A stretch of 24,834 bases of DNA from CAZEAN01 sp964510225 (GCA_964510225.1 CAZEAN010000086.1:1-24834), one strand, 5' to 3'; shown: positions 1 through 8,455, numbered from the stretch's first letter. Notes: a model not told the origin generated them from the letters alone. Numbers and translations are program-made.

Positions 1-376
1 GATGACGAAGAATCAGGGCTCGAATCAGAATTCCACACGATGGAATCCGTCGACTGACTGTAGTCTCACGCAATTCGATGATCATCCCAGTGGGAGTGTT
101 TTAACGAGGGGCGGATCTCTGTAGTCAAGTCTTAGAGCTGCCATTTCCCCACCTGACCGACATGTCACAGCTAAACGGGATTGCACTACTACAACTTCTA
201 ATTACTCTTAGAGAAGTGTTGATTTGTTCCAGTTAATACAGACTTCGTGGAATTAGAGACGGGTCTGTGTTCAGGCTCTATTTGCCGTCAAGTGAATAGT
301 AAGCCGATGATGAGTTTGGCCGGATTCGCCAATCGATAATTGCAACGTCCTCACAAATTGAATTCTTGAGTGAACA
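1..376. other. Upstream region without a gene
   Basis: No supportable coding region is seen here. The stretch is more AT-rich than the rest of the window and holds a small hairpin at 30-46 (ATTCCA, 5-nt loop, TGGAAT). I find no convincing -35/-10 pair, although the region should contain the promoter of the gene starting at 377. A minus-strand reading frame that begins at 862 runs into this region, but it is judged a shadow of the + strand gene. Confidence 0.5.
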
Positions 377-1552
377 ATGTCTGAGCCCACAGGCTATGTC
401 ATCATTGAAGAGGGTCGGTACGAATACTATCCCAACAAGTGGGGACAAATTTCTGTCTACCGAGATGTCTTTTGGGGAATGGAGGAGACGATAAGCTGGA
501 TTCGGAGCCGATACCGCCCGCGCATACCTCCGACACGTGAAGCGAAAGTTGTCGTTGAGGAGATCAAAGGGTGCTATTGTGGCTGTGAGGTGATCATCGA
601 CTTGGATCATCACCAACTCATGTTTACGCCTAATCACTTCATCGAGCATTGGATTTGGCCGTTTGAGCGTCTCTATGAGCACCTTCTTTCGAAGATGTGG
701 GATGGATGGCAGATCCGGGTCGATCCCGATTACTCTGAAAGCGATTTTCTGAGATTTATCCAGCCCGAAACCTTCGACGTGCCATCGAACGGGAATCTGG
801 CGCCTGATGATGCCAATGACGCCGGGGAGTTTTCGGCTGCAGAATGCGTGGCACGACGACAAGACGAAGACTATTGGACAAAGCAGGGGGCCGATTTCCT
901 GTCTGATTGGTTGAGCATCCGTTTCGCGAATGCAGACATTTTCGACTATGCATTCATTACAGATATTGACTGGCCTACGCTACCCCGATTGTTGCAGGAA
1001 GGACCGCCGCTCATCGACCTGCTCAAGGACGCAAAATCGGATGTGGTGCCCGCCGAATACAAAACTGCCTGCGGCGCTCATCTAGATCTCGCGAAGCAGT
1101 GCTTGTATTTCTGGGAGTCACGCTACGAGGATCGCATTCACCAGGAGTCGAGATTGGCTAAACGGTGGTCCGGCTGGAACGTTCGGCGACTTGAGCAAGG
1201 CTGGTTTCAGCAGATGCAGGCCACGCAGCGCAATTTCCCTGACAAACGTCTAACTGATCGGACGCTCGTTAAGTGGATCCTATACTACCTGATCGGCTTC
1301 AGGTCTTTGCCATATCAGTTCCGCGATATGAATGAGCTGATCCAATACCATCAATTATGTGGTTGGTTTACTCTTGAAGAGCTGAAACCGAAAAGACTTC
1401 AGTATCTTATTCAACAAGAACCCGAACTTCCTGCTCATGTCCGAGAAACGAGCGGGAGGCATCAGCAACTGCATCGACTCGGTCGAGTGATCCGGGAGAC
1501 TGGGTGGAGCGATGTTGATGACATATGCGATTGGCTTGAGGCGGTTGAGTAA
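377..1552 (+). CDS. Hypothetical tryptophan-rich protein (391 aa)
   Basis: I do not recognise this family. The protein is soluble-looking, with no signal peptide and no membrane helix. It has 18 tryptophans in 391 residues (about 4.6 percent) and is also rich in tyrosine and charged residues. Visible landmarks are an N-terminal segment with EEGRYEYYPNKWG (11-23), a cysteine cluster CYCGC (66-70), a DLDHH element (75-79) and an acidic C-terminal tail around WSDVDDICDWLE (377-387). The ATG at 377 has only a weak ribosome site in front (GAG about 8 nt upstream). It stands alone: the next gene downstream is convergent and ends 84 bases away. The coherent composition and length make it more likely real than the 194-codon frame on the other strand. 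A function cannot be assigned; a cytoplasmic planctomycete-specific protein is a guess. Confidence 0.7.
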   Translation: MSEPTGYVIIEEGRYEYYPNKWGQISVYRDVFWGMEETISWIRSRYRPRIPPTREAKVVVEEIKGCYCGCEVIIDLDHHQLMFTPNHFIEHWIWPFERLYEHLLSKMWDGWQIRVDPDYSESDFLRFIQPETFDVPSNGNLAPDDANDAGEFSAAECVARRQDEDYWTKQGADFLSDWLSIRFANADIFDYAFITDIDWPTLPRLLQEGPPLIDLLKDAKSDVVPAEYKTACGAHLDLAKQCLYFWESRYEDRIHQESRLAKRWSGWNVRRLEQGWFQQMQATQRNFPDKRLTDRTLVKWILYYLIGFRSLPYQFRDMNELIQYHQLCGWFTLEELKPKRLQYLIQQEPELPAHVRETSGRHQQLHRLGRVIRETGWSDVDDICDWLEAVE

Positions 1553-1636
1553 TTCGCAAGTGCAATTGTCGAAGAAACAGGAATCGAACCAGAGTCTCCC
1601 TTACTCGACTTGGTTGGTTCATCGACCTGGACGATC

Positions 1637-3133
1637 TCATCCCTCAATGCCTGGTGATGGATCTGGTGAGAATAATTGTCCATCCTCTAACGCTTGGATC
1701 CGCTGGATGTAGCGTTTCGAGTTGAACTTCTTTCGAGTGCTTTCATAGCTCATGAAGCGGATCTTGCCGAATATTGGTCGCTCGGGCCAACCGCGGTCGT
1801 GCTTGCCACCGATCGCCCAGGCGACTCCGGTATAGCCGTTCGGATCGCGGCCATCCATTTCGTAGCGATCGTTGAGTTCGAGGGTGATGTTGAATGCAGT
1901 CTCGGCATCGGGTGTCCATTCGAGGATTTTCTTCGCCCAATACATTCTGAGATAGTTGTGCATTCGCCCCGTCATCATCATTTCTTTTTGAGCCGCATTC
2001 CAGAGAGGATCATGCGATTCGCCGGCTTCGAGTTCCTTATTTGAGTAGAGATAAGGGCGTTTGTCATCCACATGATCCGCGAGCGTTTTGAGTGCCCACT
2101 CATGACAGCCGTCAAGTCGGTCGTACTTCGGATTGTGATTTACGTAATTAATCGCTAATTCACGACGGACAATAAGTTCTTCGAGAAAGCTGTCAATATT
2201 TGCTTGACCAGCGTTGCTCTCCAAGGCGGCCAAGGCACAGGTTACGGGACTGATCTGCCCAAAGTGGAGATGTGCTGAAAGCTCGCTTGTGTTGTAAGGG
2301 ACCGGTTCGTTCCGTCCTTGGTCATAATTCGGGAGTCGGTCACGAACAAACGTCTGGAGCCGAGTCATTGCCTCGGCTGTTCCACCTCGATAGTCCCTTA
2401 CCTCGCCAACACCACCAACTTTAGTTTTCTTAAGGAGGGCATCGGGGTCAATTACCTCACCCTCAGGAGTTGATTGCTTTTCCCAAGGAGTGGTCGCTTT
2501 GAGATCAGGGAATCTGACGAGGTACTGCTCCCAAACTCGATGGATCTTAGGACGGATTGTCCGTGCTGCATATTCCTCTTTGTCGAAATGTGAGGTTGGC
2601 ACGACGACGTCACCGTCTACGCAGCGGAAGGGGATCGGTGTTTTCTCAGCGACACGGTTCCGCCACTGCTGGCCAATCCGGAGCGGGTTTTCGTCACTAA
2701 TCAAGATCGCAGGATTGACCTCCTCAGCGAGCTTCAGGATGACGTCGTCAGGCGATCCAATCCGGAGGACGAACGCAACACCGCGCTCTTTGAGTTTTTT
2801 TTCGATCTCGGGGATCCCGTCCAGCATAAACCGGTAATGTCTCCGGTTCGCGGAGGGATAGTCGGCTGTGAGGCCAAATGCCACGAGAACCGGGAGCTTG
2901 AGGGTGTTCCCAAGGGCGATCGCCATATTGAGCGCCGGATTCTCGGCGGCACGCTGCGATCGCTGCATCCAATAGAGGACAACGCGACCTCCTGAGTCCG
3001 GTGACCCCTCGTTGAGGATTCGGACCCTCGGATGTGGTTTCAAGAGGGTTGCAAGGCTCGATTCCGACACTCCAATAGCCTTCTGGTTGAGAGAGGCGAT
3101 CGCCACAACTCCATGCTTTCGGTTTTGCGCCAT
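1637..3133 (-). CDS. phr: Class II deoxyribodipyrimidine (CPD) photolyase
   Basis: This flavoenzyme uses light and reduced FAD to split cyclobutane pyrimidine dimers. The class II type is recognised by YWMQRSQRA at 54-62, SAHLHFGQISP at 286-296, ELIVRRELAINYV at 319-331, the WNAAQKEM...MHNYLRMYWAKKILEW block at 378-406 and NDRYEMDGRDPNGYTG at 421-436, all near the FAD and DNA surfaces in this family. At 498 residues it is near full family length, with about 45 extra residues before the photolyase homology region. I chose the ATG at 3133, which shares its A with the TGA stop of the upstream dehydrogenase (TGATG), with GGAGA just in front. A TTG one codon earlier (3136) is possible. Translation is probably coupled to the dehydrogenase. 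It ends convergently to the hypothetical gene at 377-1552. Confidence 0.95.
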   Translation of the reverse strand: MAQNRKHGVVAIASLNQKAIGVSESSLATLLKPHPRVRILNEGSPDSGGRVVLYWMQRSQRAAENPALNMAIALGNTLKLPVLVAFGLTADYPSANRRHYRFMLDGIPEIEKKLKERGVAFVLRIGSPDDVILKLAEEVNPAILISDENPLRIGQQWRNRVAEKTPIPFRCVDGDVVVPTSHFDKEEYAARTIRPKIHRVWEQYLVRFPDLKATTPWEKQSTPEGEVIDPDALLKKTKVGGVGEVRDYRGGTAEAMTRLQTFVRDRLPNYDQGRNEPVPYNTSELSAHLHFGQISPVTCALAALESNAGQANIDSFLEELIVRRELAINYVNHNPKYDRLDGCHEWALKTLADHVDDKRPYLYSNKELEAGESHDPLWNAAQKEMMMTGRMHNYLRMYWAKKILEWTPDAETAFNITLELNDRYEMDGRDPNGYTGVAWAIGGKHDRGWPERPIFGKIRFMSYESTRKKFNSKRYIQRIQALEDGQLFSPDPSPGIEG

Positions 3134-4143
3134 CAATCTCCGTTCGACAACCGTGCCCTTCGATTTTCGGCGACAAGATGAGGGTCGTTGTAGGGGCGCT
3201 TGGGAGCTTCACCGTGGAGGACTCGGACAACATCTTCTGCCACCCAAGTCGCCATATTAATCAAGCTTTCGGCGGTCTGAGCTGCACTATGTGGTGTGAG
3301 CATGACATCAGGCCGACCAATGAGCGGGTGGTCATCGGGGGGGGGCTCCTCCGCGAAGACGTCGGCACCATAGCCCCAGAGTTGCCCCTCATCGAGTGCC
3401 GTTGCGACGGCATCTTCATCGACAACAGGGCCACGGCACGTATTGATTAAGATTGCGTCTGGTCTAAGCCATTGGATTGTCTTTGGGTTGATCATTTCGC
3501 GAGTAGTTTCATCGAGCGGTACGTGCATCGTGAGGTAGAGGGATTCTCGAACCGCGGTCTCAAAATCGACTCGCGTGGCATTGGCCTGAGCCTCAACTTC
3601 GGAAGGTGCCGGAACGATGTCGTTATACAACACACGCATACCGAACGCCTGATGGGCGATCACACCAACCCGCCGACCAACATTACCGAATCCAATAATC
3701 CCGATCGTCTTGCCCTTGATGTCTCGCCCCATGTATTTGGTACGATCCATGAACCGACCTCCGAGGAGGGAGGCCGATTGCTGTGGGAAGTGCTTCGAGA
3801 GCCCGATCATGAATGCAAAAACGTGCTCTGCGACTGCTTCTTTATTTGCGCCGGGCGTCGAGACAACCAGGATCCCGCGTTCAGTGGCCGCTGGTACATC
3901 GACGTGATCAACACCGACTCCATGTCGACCAACGACTTTCAGGTTCGGTCCAGCATGATCCAAGAGGGTGGCGTCGATCTTTCCGTAAGTCCTCGTGATG
4001 ATGGCATCGACACCTGCGACCTCGCGGTGTAGGGTTTCTGGGTCGAGTGTTGAGGCCATCCGGACCTCCCCGGCTTCGCGGAGGAGTTGGATTCCAGCCT
4101 CGTGCATCCTGGTCATCATCAGAATTATCGGTCGATCAGGCAT
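3133..4143 (-). CDS. D-isomer-specific 2-hydroxyacid dehydrogenase (phosphoglycerate dehydrogenase-like)
   Basis: NAD-dependent oxidoreductase of the D-2-hydroxyacid dehydrogenase family, which interconverts D-2-hydroxyacids and 2-ketoacids. The nucleotide-binding GFGNVG motif is at 151-156 and is followed by an acidic residue (D175) that fits NAD preference. The catalytic set is complete: R237 in NTCRGPVVDE, E266 in DVFAEEP and H285 in TPHSAAQT. At 336 residues it has the two-domain catalytic core only, with no C-terminal ACT domain, so it is not a classical long SerA. Substrate could be 3-phosphoglycerate, glyoxylate/hydroxypyruvate or another hydroxyacid. It is the first gene of a two-gene unit with the photolyase, whose start overlaps its stop by one base. 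The 212-base gap to the divergent rhomboid gene contains a palindrome that could regulate both directions. Confidence 0.93.
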   Translation of the reverse strand: MPDRPIILMMTRMHEAGIQLLREAGEVRMASTLDPETLHREVAGVDAIITRTYGKIDATLLDHAGPNLKVVGRHGVGVDHVDVPAATERGILVVSTPGANKEAVAEHVFAFMIGLSKHFPQQSASLLGGRFMDRTKYMGRDIKGKTIGIIGFGNVGRRVGVIAHQAFGMRVLYNDIVPAPSEVEAQANATRVDFETAVRESLYLTMHVPLDETTREMINPKTIQWLRPDAILINTCRGPVVDEDAVATALDEGQLWGYGADVFAEEPPPDDHPLIGRPDVMLTPHSAAQTAESLINMATWVAEDVVRVLHGEAPKRPYNDPHLVAENRRARLSNGD

Positions 4144-4217
4144 GGTGTCGTTGCCTTCGAAAAACCTTGTTCGGACTTGATTAACGCGATCGACTCACCA
4201 TAACAGACCAAACGATT

Positions 4218-4259
4218 GATTGTCCGCTCCGTATCGAATCAGATTCGAGAGGGCGGACA
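4218..4259. promoter_or_regulatory. Nested palindrome between divergent genes (candidate operator)
   Basis: A perfect 15-nt palindrome TCGAATCAGATTCGA (4234-4248) is nested within outer arms TGTCCGC (4221-4227) and GCGGACA (4253-4259), with nearly the same centre. It lies in the 212-base gap between the divergent dehydrogenase and rhomboid genes. The symmetric arrangement suits a dimeric or tetrameric DNA-binding regulator; the single-base centre makes a simple RNA hairpin less likely for the core. The left outer arm is part of GATTGTCCGCT (4218-4228), which recurs at 4329-4339 just upstream of the rhomboid ribosome site. No regulator gene adjacent to it is evident. Confidence 0.4.
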
Positions 4260-4355
4260 CATCCGTACTGACCGACTTTTAAGCAACCCCCTCGAAGAAT
4301 CGACACCGACTAACTGAGTGAAAGAACAGATTGTCCGCTGAGGACTGAATACCTG

Positions 4356-5327
4356 ATGCGACAGTTAGCGAAATTGCCACCACCTCAGGCCCGAGCGATT
4401 ACTGATCATCTGTTGACGCTCGGAATAACCTCGAAGGTCAACCCGACTCGTGATGACGGATTAGAAGCCGTCTGGGTCCATCATGAGGATCATCTTGATC
4501 GCGCTCGGGAAGAATTGGCCGCATTTCTTGAAGATCCGGAGGCGGAACGTTATCGGAACGCCAATCGTGAGGCGGACGCGATCCGGCAGCGTGAGGAGCA
4601 GATCGACCAGGCATACAAGAATCGGACAATTCAACTCAAGAACCGGATGCGGCGTGTCCAACAAGCCGTCGGGTCGTCGATCCCGCTTGGGCTGGTTACT
4701 CGATTTCTCTTGATCAGTTCGGTTGCGGTCTATGTCCTAAATTTCCTCTCCGTGAGGGGAGCTAATCAAGACCTGTATTCCTGGTTGCTTTTCTCCGAAT
4801 GGTTTGTGATCGACGGGCAGGTCGGTAATGTTGGCTTCGAACTCATTCTCCAAGGACAGTTTTGGAGGCTGATCACGCCGATCTTCATCCATTTCGGACC
4901 AATCCACTTGCTCTTCAATATGATGATGTTGTATCGATTGGGGGCAGCGATTGAATTGGTACGGACCCGCGGGGAGTTTATTTCGCTCGTTTTGACCACG
5001 GCGTTGGTATCGAATATCGCTCAATGGGCGTTCCCCGATCTCTTTGAAATTCCCCTACTGAACAAGAAGATGGCCGGGGGTGGACCGTTCGGAGGAATGT
5101 CCGGAGTCCTCTGTGGGTTCTTTGGATATGCCTGGGCCTTGTCTCGCTACTTTCCTCAGGTTGGGATCAGACTCCATCCCCAGTCAGTCATTTTGATGAT
5201 GGGGTGGATTGTGCTCTGCTTCTTCAACATCCTCGGACCGATTGCCAATACAGCACACATGTTTGGGCTCATGACCGGGATCGCCTTCTGTTTCTTTGCG
5301 ATGTGGCGTGAGGGGCAGATCCGTTGA
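4356..5327 (+). CDS. Rhomboid family intramembrane serine protease
   Basis: Membrane protease that cleaves transmembrane substrates inside the bilayer. The Ser-His dyad is visible: the GxSG motif GMSG with S249, and H301 in the ANTAHMFG segment of the last core helix. The oxyanion-side motif HLLFN (H184, N188) also fits. Residues 1-110 form a soluble, charged N-terminal region; its first ~60 residues resemble the small cytoplasmic domain seen in GlpG-type rhomboids, and 60-105 look like a charged helix or coiled coil. Several hydrophobic helices follow from about 112 to 316. The ATG at 4356 has GAGGA (4340-4344) upstream. The stop overlaps the TTG start of the glycosyltransferase gene, implying co-translation. 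Its substrate is not apparent. Confidence 0.92.
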   Translation: MRQLAKLPPPQARAITDHLLTLGITSKVNPTRDDGLEAVWVHHEDHLDRAREELAAFLEDPEAERYRNANREADAIRQREEQIDQAYKNRTIQLKNRMRRVQQAVGSSIPLGLVTRFLLISSVAVYVLNFLSVRGANQDLYSWLLFSEWFVIDGQVGNVGFELILQGQFWRLITPIFIHFGPIHLLFNMMMLYRLGAAIELVRTRGEFISLVLTTALVSNIAQWAFPDLFEIPLLNKKMAGGGPFGGMSGVLCGFFGYAWALSRYFPQVGIRLHPQSVILMMGWIVLCFFNILGPIANTAHMFGLMTGIAFCFFAMWREGQIR

Positions 5328-6562
5328 TCGCGTCATGGAGTTGGCCAGAACGTCTGATCGCCGGTCTGATTGTCTGCATTGGGCTGGGGGTTCGTGTGGC
5401 GCTCTCGATGCCGATCTTGGTCGGATCCGCACCCATTCCTGATCATGATGGCTATCTTAGCCTCGCTGATTCGTTGGTCTCGGGAGAAGGCTATCGAGCT
5501 GCCGGTCGCCTCACTGCTTATCGTCCTCCGCTCTACCCGATCACGCTGATGCCTGGTCTCATCCTCTTCGGCAAGCCAGCAGCGGCGTGGGTGATTGCAA
5601 TGAACTGGGTCTTTGGACTGGCGACAATCCTGGTGACAGGGCTAGCGGCGTGGCGTTGGGGGATCGACCGCCGTGGTGTTTTGGTCGCGATGTTTGTGGT
5701 CGGAGTCGATCCAGTTCTGGTCGCACAATCGAAAAGTCTAATGACGGAGACCCTCGCAACGCTTTTAGTCGGAGGGCTCTTCTGCTGCGCTGGGGGATCG
5801 AATCCGACGATCCGAACCGCGCTCTGGACTGGGGTGGTCGGCGGTCTCGGAGGACTCTGCCGTCCCAGTCTGCTCCCGGCGGCACTCCTGATTACGTGCA
5901 CAACCTGGCGGGGTTCCGGTTCGACGCCTCGACGTTTCATTCGCGTCGCGATGGGGATCGGGGCACTGATCGCAATCCTAAGTTCCTGGGCGATCCGGAA
6001 CATGATTGTGTTTGGGGAACCGGTCTGGACGACAACCCACGGCGGCTACACTCTCTTACTCGCCAATAATGAGGTCTACTACGACGAGGTTCTCAACGGT
6101 CCCCTTGAGGTCTGGTCGGGACCGCAACAGGCTGATTGGTTCCGATCTGTCAACCGACTTGCGCAGGGAATCTCTGAGCCAGAATCGGATCGTCTTTATC
6201 GCTCCATGGCGCTTGAGTTAGCGCGAGAGCGACCGTTTGATTTCCTCAGGGCGTCTCTTGAGCGTCTCGGACGGTTTTGGGCGTTAGCTCCCTCAGAGTC
6301 GGTCTATTCGCTGAAGCTCCGGATCGCGACTGCGCTTTGGACACTCCCTCTCTGGGTACTCGTGATTCGTGGTCTGCTCCGTCGGTCGCTATCAAACGGG
6401 CTCCGAGCCGCGACACTCGCATTGATCGTGAGTCTCTCAGCTGTTCACACGATCTATTGGACCGATCTCCGGATGCGAGCCCCAGCAGTTCCGGGATTCG
6501 CGCTCCTCGCGGGATCGGCAATCTCTCGGCGATTGGGTCACGGTCCTGGTTCGATCGCGTAA
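5324..6562 (+). CDS. GT39/ArnT-like membrane glycosyltransferase
   Basis: Polytopic membrane protein resembling dolichol/undecaprenyl-phosphate-sugar-dependent glycosyltransferases of the GT39/PMT/ArnT superfamily. After the first helix a loop carries the acidic motif DHD (40-42) and then RPPLYP (67-72), the hallmark first periplasmic loop of these enzymes. A second conserved acidic residue is present in SLMTETLATLL (E142). Many hydrophobic helices follow to the end (412 aa), which is shorter than classical ArnT because the large C-terminal soluble domain is absent. The TTG at 5324 overlaps the rhomboid stop (TTGA) and has GAGGGG about 7 bases upstream; the next in-frame ATG would remove the first membrane helix, so TTG is preferred. 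Acceptor and sugar cannot be read from sequence. Confidence 0.82.
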   Translation: MIASWSWPERLIAGLIVCIGLGVRVALSMPILVGSAPIPDHDGYLSLADSLVSGEGYRAAGRLTAYRPPLYPITLMPGLILFGKPAAAWVIAMNWVFGLATILVTGLAAWRWGIDRRGVLVAMFVVGVDPVLVAQSKSLMTETLATLLVGGLFCCAGGSNPTIRTALWTGVVGGLGGLCRPSLLPAALLITCTTWRGSGSTPRRFIRVAMGIGALIAILSSWAIRNMIVFGEPVWTTTHGGYTLLLANNEVYYDEVLNGPLEVWSGPQQADWFRSVNRLAQGISEPESDRLYRSMALELARERPFDFLRASLERLGRFWALAPSESVYSLKLRIATALWTLPLWVLVIRGLLRRSLSNGLRAATLALIVSLSAVHTIYWTDLRMRAPAVPGFALLAGSAISRRLGHGPGSIA

Positions 6563-6838
6563 AATCCTAACGGAGAATGTCATTTGGCAATGGGGTCGTT
6601 GCCTTGCTCTTTCTCCGCCCTACTCTGTTCAGATTCGTCGGAGCCTTAGAATTGCTCCTTGTTGAACTTGGAGAACAATCGGGTGCGCTTCATCGAAGCC
6701 CGATTGCGGGAGCGGAGCAGGATGGTAGACTCGAAGGTACTTGCCAAGAGCCCTTCTATTTGCCGGGGTCTCCACTCTGGCCCTTTCGTGCTTTTCGATG
6801 CACCACAGTTGTTTTAAGTGAATCGTGAGGTAAGCGCG
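6563..6838. other. Intergenic gap with a bulged hairpin
   Basis: There is no gene in these 276 bases between the glycosyltransferase stop and the kinase start. At 6676-6706 there is a strong inverted repeat: CAATCGGG (6676-6683) pairs with CCCGATTG (6699-6706), and CTTC (6688-6691) pairs with GAAG (6695-6698) around a 3-nt loop, leaving a 4-nt bulge on the left arm. No T-run follows, so it is not a standard intrinsic terminator. It may be a leader structure of the kinase mRNA or a 3' end structure of the upstream operon. Confidence 0.4.
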
Positions 6839-8455
6839 ATGTCCGACTTCGATGCCGAGATGTTGATCGAGCGGGCAACCCTGTTCGGCTTGGTGACCTC
6901 GGATCAGATGCAGCAAGCACGGGAGGAAGCCGACGATGGCACCGTCGAGGCGCTGCAGGCATCTTTGCTCCGTCGGGGTTTCCTCACGAGTTGGCAGGTC
7001 GAACGATTGCTCAAGGGAAGCACTTCCGGATTTTTCTACGGTGGGCATGAAGTACTCTTCCACCTTGCGGAAGGGACCTTCGCGCGGGTCTATCGAGGAC
7101 GGAAAGTTTCGAGCGGTGAGCCAGTCGCGATCAAGGTCCTCCGTCAACGTTTCACCCAGGACGCTGACTCGGTCGAACGCTTCAATTACGAAGCTGAAGC
7201 CGGGATGAAGCTGGTTCATCCGAATATCGTCCGGATACAAGACTACGGTGCCCAGGACGGTCGCCACTACATGATCATGGAATTCGTCGAAGGTTCTAAC
7301 CTTCGTGACTTCCTAAAGTTCCGGCATCGGCTCGGAACAAAAGAAGCCATGCCCTTGATCTTGGGGATGGTCCGAGGGCTCCAGTATTCGATCAACAACG
7401 GGATCACTCACCGCGATATTAAGCCAACCAATATTCTGATTAGTTCGAGCGGCCAGGCTAAGCTTGTTGACTTCGGTCTTGCGACGATCGAAGGGGACGA
7501 ACGAAGGATGGCGCAGGCTCATGGCCAACGAACGGTTGATTATTCTGCCCTCGAACGAACGTGCGGCAGTGAACGAGGAGACCCTCGGTCTGATATCTAC
7601 TTCCTCGGTTGCATCTTTTACCAGGTCTTAACCGGCCGACTCCCGCTTCCCGAGGTTGAAGCCGACGACCCCCTCGCAAAAATGCTTAAGCGAAGCTTTG
7701 GTGCTATCAAGCCAATCAGCGAGATGGACCATGCTCCGGATCCCGCCCTCTGCCGGATTATCGAGAAAATGATGAAGATCAACTTGGATGATCGCTACCA
7801 AAGTATGAACGACGTGGTCCGCGACTTCGACCTCTATTACAGTGAGCTTACGGGTGAAGCGGCCCCGAAAATTGAAATTCAGCACGAAGTCGAAACGGAT
7901 ATCGGCGATCTGTTTATGAAGCAGCGGCGCGAGGAGGAGTCGCACCAACAGAGCCTCGATGATAGTTCGAATCGTCGACGGCTCATGGTCGAAGAAGCAC
8001 GTCCAGCGGCGGTCCGGGCTTCGTTCAATGGCGATGATGATGACGACGATGACGATGGTGATTTTGAGATTGGTACGTTCAAGCAGCCCCAAGTCCTCAG
8101 TGTCGAGGCCCAGGACGAGATTCGGACGGCATTCCGAAAAACACTCTCGAAAATGGGGTATCGGGTCTTACTCGTCAGTGATGCAGAGATCGCCGCCGAG
8201 CGATTTCGAGAGGTTGGAGTTGATGTGGTTGTCTTCGACGCCGATGGGCTTGGACTCGAAGCGCTCGATGCGTTCAACGACATGCACAACCGATCCCACG
8301 ACGACGGCCACGGCCTTGCTGCGGTGGTCTTGCTCGGACCGAAACAACACGGGCTCGCCGAGCGGCTTCCGACCGATGATAACCTGATTATTCTCCAGAA
8401 ACCGATCCGCATGAAGCAGGTCCAAGACGCTCTCAATCAGCTCGCCCCATTATGA
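6839..8455 (+). CDS. Ser/Thr protein kinase with C-terminal receiver-like domain
   Basis: Hanks-type kinase of 538 residues with three parts. Residues 1-60 form a helical N-terminal module (LVTSDQMQQA..., FLTSWQVERLLKG) common in front of planctomycete kinases. The kinase domain spans about 70-335, with glycine loop near 77-88, Lys99, HRDIKPTN (191-198), DFG (211-213) and SDIYFLG (251-257). A linker with eight consecutive Asp (399-406) follows. Residues 440-538 resemble a response-regulator receiver: VLLVSD at strand 1, VVVFDAD with Asp467 at the phosphoacceptor place, and QKP with Lys521. The conserved Thr/Ser of strand 4 is Gly500 and the first acidic pair is reduced to one Asp, so the receiver looks degenerate. 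No membrane helix is seen. I chose the ATG at 6839 (GAGG 9 nt upstream) over GTG 6818. It is convergent with the large kinase gene. Confidence 0.9.
   Translation: MSDFDAEMLIERATLFGLVTSDQMQQAREEADDGTVEALQASLLRRGFLTSWQVERLLKGSTSGFFYGGHEVLFHLAEGTFARVYRGRKVSSGEPVAIKVLRQRFTQDADSVERFNYEAEAGMKLVHPNIVRIQDYGAQDGRHYMIMEFVEGSNLRDFLKFRHRLGTKEAMPLILGMVRGLQYSINNGITHRDIKPTNILISSSGQAKLVDFGLATIEGDERRMAQAHGQRTVDYSALERTCGSERGDPRSDIYFLGCIFYQVLTGRLPLPEVEADDPLAKMLKRSFGAIKPISEMDHAPDPALCRIIEKMMKINLDDRYQSMNDVVRDFDLYYSELTGEAAPKIEIQHEVETDIGDLFMKQRREEESHQQSLDDSSNRRRLMVEEARPAAVRASFNGDDDDDDDDGDFEIGTFKQPQVLSVEAQDEIRTAFRKTLSKMGYRVLLVSDAEIAAERFREVGVDVVVFDADGLGLEALDAFNDMHNRSHDDGHGLAAVVLLGPKQHGLAERLPTDDNLIILQKPIRMKQVQDALNQLAPL
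8033..8056 (+). repeat. In-frame GAY trinucleotide tract encoding poly-Asp
   Basis: Eight consecutive GAT/GAC codons encode an Asp8 stretch in the linker between the kinase and receiver-like domains. The tract is a short imperfect trinucleotide repeat and could change length by slippage without shifting frame. The flanking linker is also acidic and low in complexity. Confidence 0.7.

Noticed and set aside
278..862. 194-codon minus-strand reading frame
   Set aside because: It overlaps the longer + strand gene at 377-1552 antiparallel, and its encoded sequence shows no domain-like pattern.
1580..1590. tRNA T-loop-like GGTTCGATTCC on the minus strand between the hypothetical and photolyase genes
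   Set aside because: The flanking T-stem bases pair at only about three of five positions, no matching acceptor stem lies at tRNA distance, and no D or anticodon arm is seen. It is probably a chance match.
3472..4032. 186-codon + strand frame antisense to the dehydrogenase
   Set aside because: The minus-strand gene has complete catalytic motifs over the same bases, so this is a shadow frame.
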